Below are positions 60,516-64,000 of a stretch of DNA of 64,000 nucleotides, piece by piece (the first letter of the stretch is position 1; each line of letters begins with the position of its first letter). The notes beneath the pieces are model-generated. The model made no database searches. It saw nothing but the letters and a program-made list of their open reading frames with translations, and was not told the DNA's origin. Position numbers and translations under genes: made by a program. Location of the stretch: assembly GCA_018241025.1 (NCBI GenBank), contig JAFEEQ010000016.1, forward strand, positions 41,744-105,743, in the 5' to 3' direction. Source of the DNA: Pseudomonadota bacterium. GTDB lineage: Bacteria > Pseudomonadota > Alphaproteobacteria > Micropepsales > Micropepsaceae.

Positions 60516-60839
60516 TCAGTGCTTGTCGGTTGGCCGGCGAACCGAGAAGGTTCCGGGGGCGCCCATCAGGAACTCGCGGCGCGCCAGTTCTTCGATCAGG
60601 TCGGCATCGGGATGGCCCGAGCGCATGAGGGCTATCCGATGTTGCAGGCGGATGCGGCGATCCTGGGCCTGCGCAAGCTGCTCGTGCTCGACCCCGAGGC
60701 GCGCCTCGGTGTTCGACAGAGCCAGCATGCCGCGCTCGCCCCAGATCGCGTAGTAGCCAAAATAGCAGACCACCGCGAGGCTGATCGCGGGGATCACCGA
60801 CATGCCGAAAAGACGGGTCACGCTACGCCTGATTCGCAT
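60516..60839 (-). CDS. ftsB: Septum formation initiator FtsB/DivIC family
   Basis: The 107-aa protein has one N-terminal transmembrane helix (MSVIPAISLAVVCYFGYYAI), a coiled-coil (TEARLGVEHEQLAQAQDRRI) and a short periplasmic end with ELARREFLMGAPG, as in alphaproteobacterial FtsB-like proteins. It helps assemble the FtsQBL division complex. It lies just upstream of pdhA on the same strand, a common alphaproteobacterial arrangement (eno-ftsB-pdhA). Three GANTC sites cluster right upstream of its start. Confidence 0.88.
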   Translation of the reverse strand: MRIRRSVTRLFGMSVIPAISLAVVCYFGYYAIWGERGMLALSNTEARLGVEHEQLAQAQDRRIRLQHRIALMRSGHPDADLIEELARREFLMGAPGTFSVRRPTDKH

Positions 60840-60847
60840 GACCTGAA

Positions 60848-60898
60848 CGAATCACGGACTGATTCGCACGGTCAAGCGATTTATCGTTAAATCGACTC
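60848..60898 (-). promoter_or_regulatory. GANTC cluster and inverted repeats upstream of ftsB
   Basis: GAATC (60849), GATTC (60861) and GACTC (60894) fall within 50 bp. The first two lie in a perfect inverted repeat CGAATCA-CGGAC-TGATTCG (60848-60866), and CGATTTA-TCGT-TAAATCG (60877-60894) follows. GANTC is the CcrM methylation target used in cell-cycle timing by GcrA. Confidence 0.4.
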
Positions 60899-60916
60899 AC
60901 TCGGACTTTAACACTT

Positions 60917-61240
60917 TCACGACGCAGCGCGGAAATCGGCGGCGTCTTCCTGGAGCGCGGGACGACGGCGGGCGCCATGGCGGACGGAGCGGATGCAAAG
61001 CTCGTCGCGCCCAGGATAGTAGCGAAAGAAAATCACGCAGGGATATGGCGTGACGGCATACATGCGCAGGCCGTTGCGAACCGTCCTGCGTCCCAGATTC
61101 GGATTTCTCAGCAGCAGATCGATCGTCTCATGGATGCGACGGATGACATTCGCAGCACCGAAGCGATCTTCCTGCGCGATGTAATCGTGGATGCGTTCGA
61201 TCTGCCGCAGCACGTCGCCGCTGATCCGCAGCCGTGTCAT
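60917..61240 (-). CDS. ParE/RelE-type toxin
   Basis: The 107-aa protein has the ParE-like fold: LRQIERIHDYIAQEDRFGAA, then LRNPNLGRRTVRNGLRMYAV and CVIFFRYYPGRDELCIRSVR, with Arg-rich strands and a terminal RHGARRRPALQ. ParE toxins act on gyrase, RelE on ribosome-bound RNA; the sequence is closer to ParE. The stop is followed by the ftsB promoter region. It overlaps its antitoxin by 4 bp, a normal toxin-antitoxin arrangement. Confidence 0.85.
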   Translation of the reverse strand: MTRLRISGDVLRQIERIHDYIAQEDRFGAANVIRRIHETIDLLLRNPNLGRRTVRNGLRMYAVTPYPCVIFFRYYPGRDELCIRSVRHGARRRPALQEDAADFRAAS

Positions 61241-61509
61241 TTTCCGAGCCGGAAAACGCGAGCAACCTCTTCCTCCGAAGCGAACTCCCCCCGCGCCTCG
61301 GCTGCCTCCGCCGCTTCGATATCGGCGATCTCTTCCGGGCCGAGCTCATAAGGCTTCTCGAAATCGGCGATGAGCCTCCTGAGTTGCCAGAGGGCGTCTT
61401 CTTGCAGTTCTTCGTCTCCCGCGCGGACGCGGGCAAAGATAGCTTCGAGCTCGTCGGCCAGGGCGGGCTTGGCTACGGTGGGTATGGTAGACTTCGTCCG
61501 GGTCGTCAT
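61237..61509 (-). CDS. Antitoxin of the ParE-like module
   Basis: The 90-aa protein is small, acidic and lies directly upstream of the ParE-like toxin, overlapping it by 4 bp. It reads LEAIFARVRAGDEELQEDAL and ends EEEVARVFRLGK. I see no clear DNA-binding motif at its start, so autoregulation by it is uncertain. ATG 61509 is used; a GTG 15 bp upstream exists, and neither has a strong ribosome site. The identification rests mainly on operon structure and size. Confidence 0.75.
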   Translation of the reverse strand: MTTRTKSTIPTVAKPALADELEAIFARVRAGDEELQEDALWQLRRLIADFEKPYELGPEEIADIEAAEAAEARGEFASEEEVARVFRLGK

Positions 61510-61541
61510 GGGCAAAACATACACCCATTCACAACCCCGCG

Positions 61542-62909
<1,368 letters not shown>

Positions 62910-62998
62910 CTACAATTTCAGACAGTTTGGGCAAAGCCCTGACCGACGGATGGAGCAGATTGGATCCGTTCTATCGGCTCCCCACTTGGAGATTCCGC

Positions 62999-63370
62999 AT
63001 GCGCCTCACACGGTACGCCCTTGCCGCCCTGCTGCTCTCCGCCACGCCGGTCCTGGCCGATCCGCCCCCGGCGGGCGGCGGCATGATGGGCGGCCACGGT
63101 AGTGCGATGCATGGCATGTTCACCCCGGAAGAGCGGATGATGATGTTCGTCGACGGCATGAAGGCGACCGCCGGCATGACGGACGACCAGAAGAAGGCCT
63201 ATCGCGACAAGCGCCGCACGGACATCATGGCGATGTCGGACAGCGACCGGGCCAAGTTCAAGGCCGATCTCGACACCCGCTGGAACGCCCTGCCCGACGA
63301 CAAGAAGGCCGAGATCAAATCCAAGATCATGGCCTTCATGGCGGCCCACCACCACGACGGCGGCCAGTAA
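62999..63370 (+). CDS. Small secreted Met/His-rich protein
   Basis: The 123-aa protein has a signal peptide (MRLTRYALAALLLSATPVLA) and a Met/His/Gly stretch (GGGMMGGHGSAMHGMFTPEE) at the mature start. An acidic-basic helix (DDQKKAYRDKRRTDIMAMSD) and a His tail (AAHHHDGGQ) follow. The metal-type residues and Spy/CpxP-like helical style suggest a periplasmic metal-binding or chaperone role, not a defined family. It is transcribed divergently from eno, and the signal peptide identifies the start at 62999. Confidence 0.72.
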   Translation: MRLTRYALAALLLSATPVLADPPPAGGGMMGGHGSAMHGMFTPEERMMMFVDGMKATAGMTDDQKKAYRDKRRTDIMAMSDSDRAKFKADLDTRWNALPDDKKAEIKSKIMAFMAAHHHDGGQ

Positions 63371-63408
63371 CCGTCCGGCGCCGAATCCTTATAGGCTGAC
63401 CACAAAGA

Positions 63409-63432
63409 CGCCCGCGCAGTCTCGCGCGGGCG
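63409..63432 (+). terminator. Hairpin downstream of the Met/His-rich protein
   Basis: CGCCCGCGC and GCGCGGGCG form a 9-bp perfect stem with a 6-nt loop, 38 bp after the stop. No T-run follows, so termination is uncertain. Confidence 0.45.
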
Positions 63433-63457
63433 CTCAGCCTGCAGGGGGTTCAACGCC

Positions 63458-63880
63458 ATGCTCATGACACCGGATACGCTGCTGACCGCAGCGGTCACCA
63501 TTCTGTCCGTCCTGTTCGTATTCTACACCGGCATTGTCGTCGCGCAGATGCGCGGGAAGCACAGCATCACCGCGCCGGCGGTCACCGGTCATCCCGAGTT
63601 CGAGCGCGCCTATCGCGTGCAGGTCAACACGCTGGAGCAGTTCGTGATCTTCCTGCCGCTGCTGTGGCTGGCGACGATCTATTTCAAGCTGCTGCCCTGG
63701 CTGCCGGCTCTGCTCGGTCTGGTGTGGATCATCGGCCGCTTCCTATACATGCGCGGCTATCTGGCGGCGGCAGAGAAGCGCAGCAACGGGTTCCTGATTA
63801 CCGCGCTCGCCACGCTCGGCCTTCTGATCCTGTCGGTCTGGGGGCTGATCACGACCTGGATGGCCGTGACCGCGGTCTAG
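63458..63880 (+). CDS. MAPEG-family membrane protein
   Basis: The 140-aa protein has four hydrophobic helices with the MAPEG pattern: TGIVVAQMRGKHSITAP near residues 25-41, then FERAYRVQVNTLEQFVIFLP (the conserved RxxxNxxE loop) and IGRFLYMRGYLAAAEKRSNG. Members bind glutathione in the membrane or act on lipid peroxides; bacterial roles vary. The TAG stop is formed at the junction with an insertion sequence: CTA of the target plus G of the IS end. The original C-terminus may therefore differ from the family's. Confidence 0.87.
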   Translation: MLMTPDTLLTAAVTILSVLFVFYTGIVVAQMRGKHSITAPAVTGHPEFERAYRVQVNTLEQFVIFLPLLWLATIYFKLLPWLPALLGLVWIIGRFLYMRGYLAAAEKRSNGFLITALATLGLLILSVWGLITTWMAVTAV

Positions 63881-64000
63881 GGTCCGGACTCAATTAGGTC
63901 CACCAGATTAGTGTTGCGGCGATGAGGACTGCAGACAGAAAGGTGTCTGCCCGCTTGTCGTATCGGGTTGCGATGCGTCGGAAGTCCTTGAGCCGGCAGA
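63880..64000 (-). mobile_element. IS5-family insertion sequence end (IS427/IS1031-like), cut by the window edge
   Basis: Starting at the last base of the MAPEG stop codon, GGGTCCGGACTCAATTAGG looks like the terminal repeat. The transposase reads inward from beyond the window edge and its stop is 14 bp from this end. The junction CTA/G fits the TA target duplication of this IS group. The other end is outside the window. Confidence 0.78.
63894..64000 (-). CDS. IS5-family transposase, 3' end only
   Basis: The visible C-terminal residues read RLKDFRRIATRYDKRADTFL and then SAVLIAATLIWW before the stop. This is the diagnostic end of the OrfB transposase of IS5-family elements (the RYDK motif is part of the DDE catalytic region, holding its terminal basic residues). 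The start lies beyond the window, so whether the gene is complete is unknown. Confidence 0.88.
   Translation of the reverse strand, partial: CRLKDFRRIATRYDKRADTFLSAVLIAATLIWWT

Overview
The window is a GC-rich, densely coded chromosomal segment from an alphaproteobacterium. Three things point there. The pyruvate dehydrogenase operon has an E1-beta subunit with its own N-terminal lipoyl domain. DUF502, DUF2336 and ABA4-like proteins of alphaproteobacterial type are present. Sites resembling CtrA (TTAA-N7-TTAA) and CcrM (GANTC) targets precede motility and cell-cycle genes. I cannot name the genus; a Caulobacterales-, Micropepsaceae- or Rhodospirillales-like organism would fit. About 60 protein genes, one tRNA-Thr(TGT) and a partial insertion sequence are supported. 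No rRNA, CRISPR array or prophage was seen.

Layout. 0-4.4 kb: a multidrug efflux operon read leftward (marR, emrA, emrB, a hydroxyacid dehydrogenase, tetR) behind a near-perfect palindromic operator. 4.4-7.7 kb: a ModE-like regulator, then a phosphate porin-pstS unit preceded by tandem 22-bp PhoB-like repeats. 7.7-18 kb: a divergent ClC protein, a flavin reductase, motB, leucyl/arginyl-tRNA-protein transferase, a small secreted protein, a TetR/methyltransferase pair, metG with a GNAT enzyme, DUF502, an ABA4-like protein, tRNA-Thr and a JmjC-type cupin. 18-26 kb: a stretch poor in recognisable genes holding one small ORF, then a membrane histidine kinase, an SDR without its catalytic residues, hydrolases, a chimeric TetR-HTH/coiled-coil/transmembrane/SEL1 protein, and an FTR1-cupredoxin iron uptake pair. 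26-40 kb: a membrane GT2 glycosyltransferase coupled to an outer-membrane barrel, an SDR plus ferritin-like pair, an outer-membrane protein, rhamnose mutarotase with an acid-sugar dehydratase, an orphan molybdopterin oxidoreductase large subunit, a class II aldolase and glycerol kinase. Three palindromic repeat elements lie in the intergenic gaps of this part. 39-52 kb: DUF2336, moaA, NAD kinase, a CheY-like regulator with an Hpt partner, NUDIX, MFS, a lytic transglycosylase, HIT, a degenerate cation exchanger, a glycine-oxidase-like enzyme, a phosphatidyltransferase, gamma-glutamyltransferase and a VapBC-like module. 51.7-64 kb: copper/cytochrome oxidase assembly (CtaG, SCO), the leftward pdh operon (pdhA-pdhB-two accessory genes-pdhC-DUF3667-lpdA), ftsB, a ParE-type toxin-antitoxin pair, enolase, a Met/His-rich secreted protein, MAPEG and the end of an IS5-family element.

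The most unusual signal is in the pdh operon. Palindromic elements of the kind normally found between genes sit in frame inside the flexible linkers of pdhB (two elements) and pdhC (one compound element of about 106 bp), so they are predicted to be translated. This resembles the protein-embedded palindromic elements known from Rickettsia. Second is the TetR-HTH/SEL1 membrane protein. Third is a set of CtrA-like sites upstream of motB, DUF2336, the CheY/Hpt pair and the lytic transglycosylase, with a cluster of GANTC sites upstream of ftsB; together these suggest shared cell-cycle control of the housekeeping and motility genes in this window.
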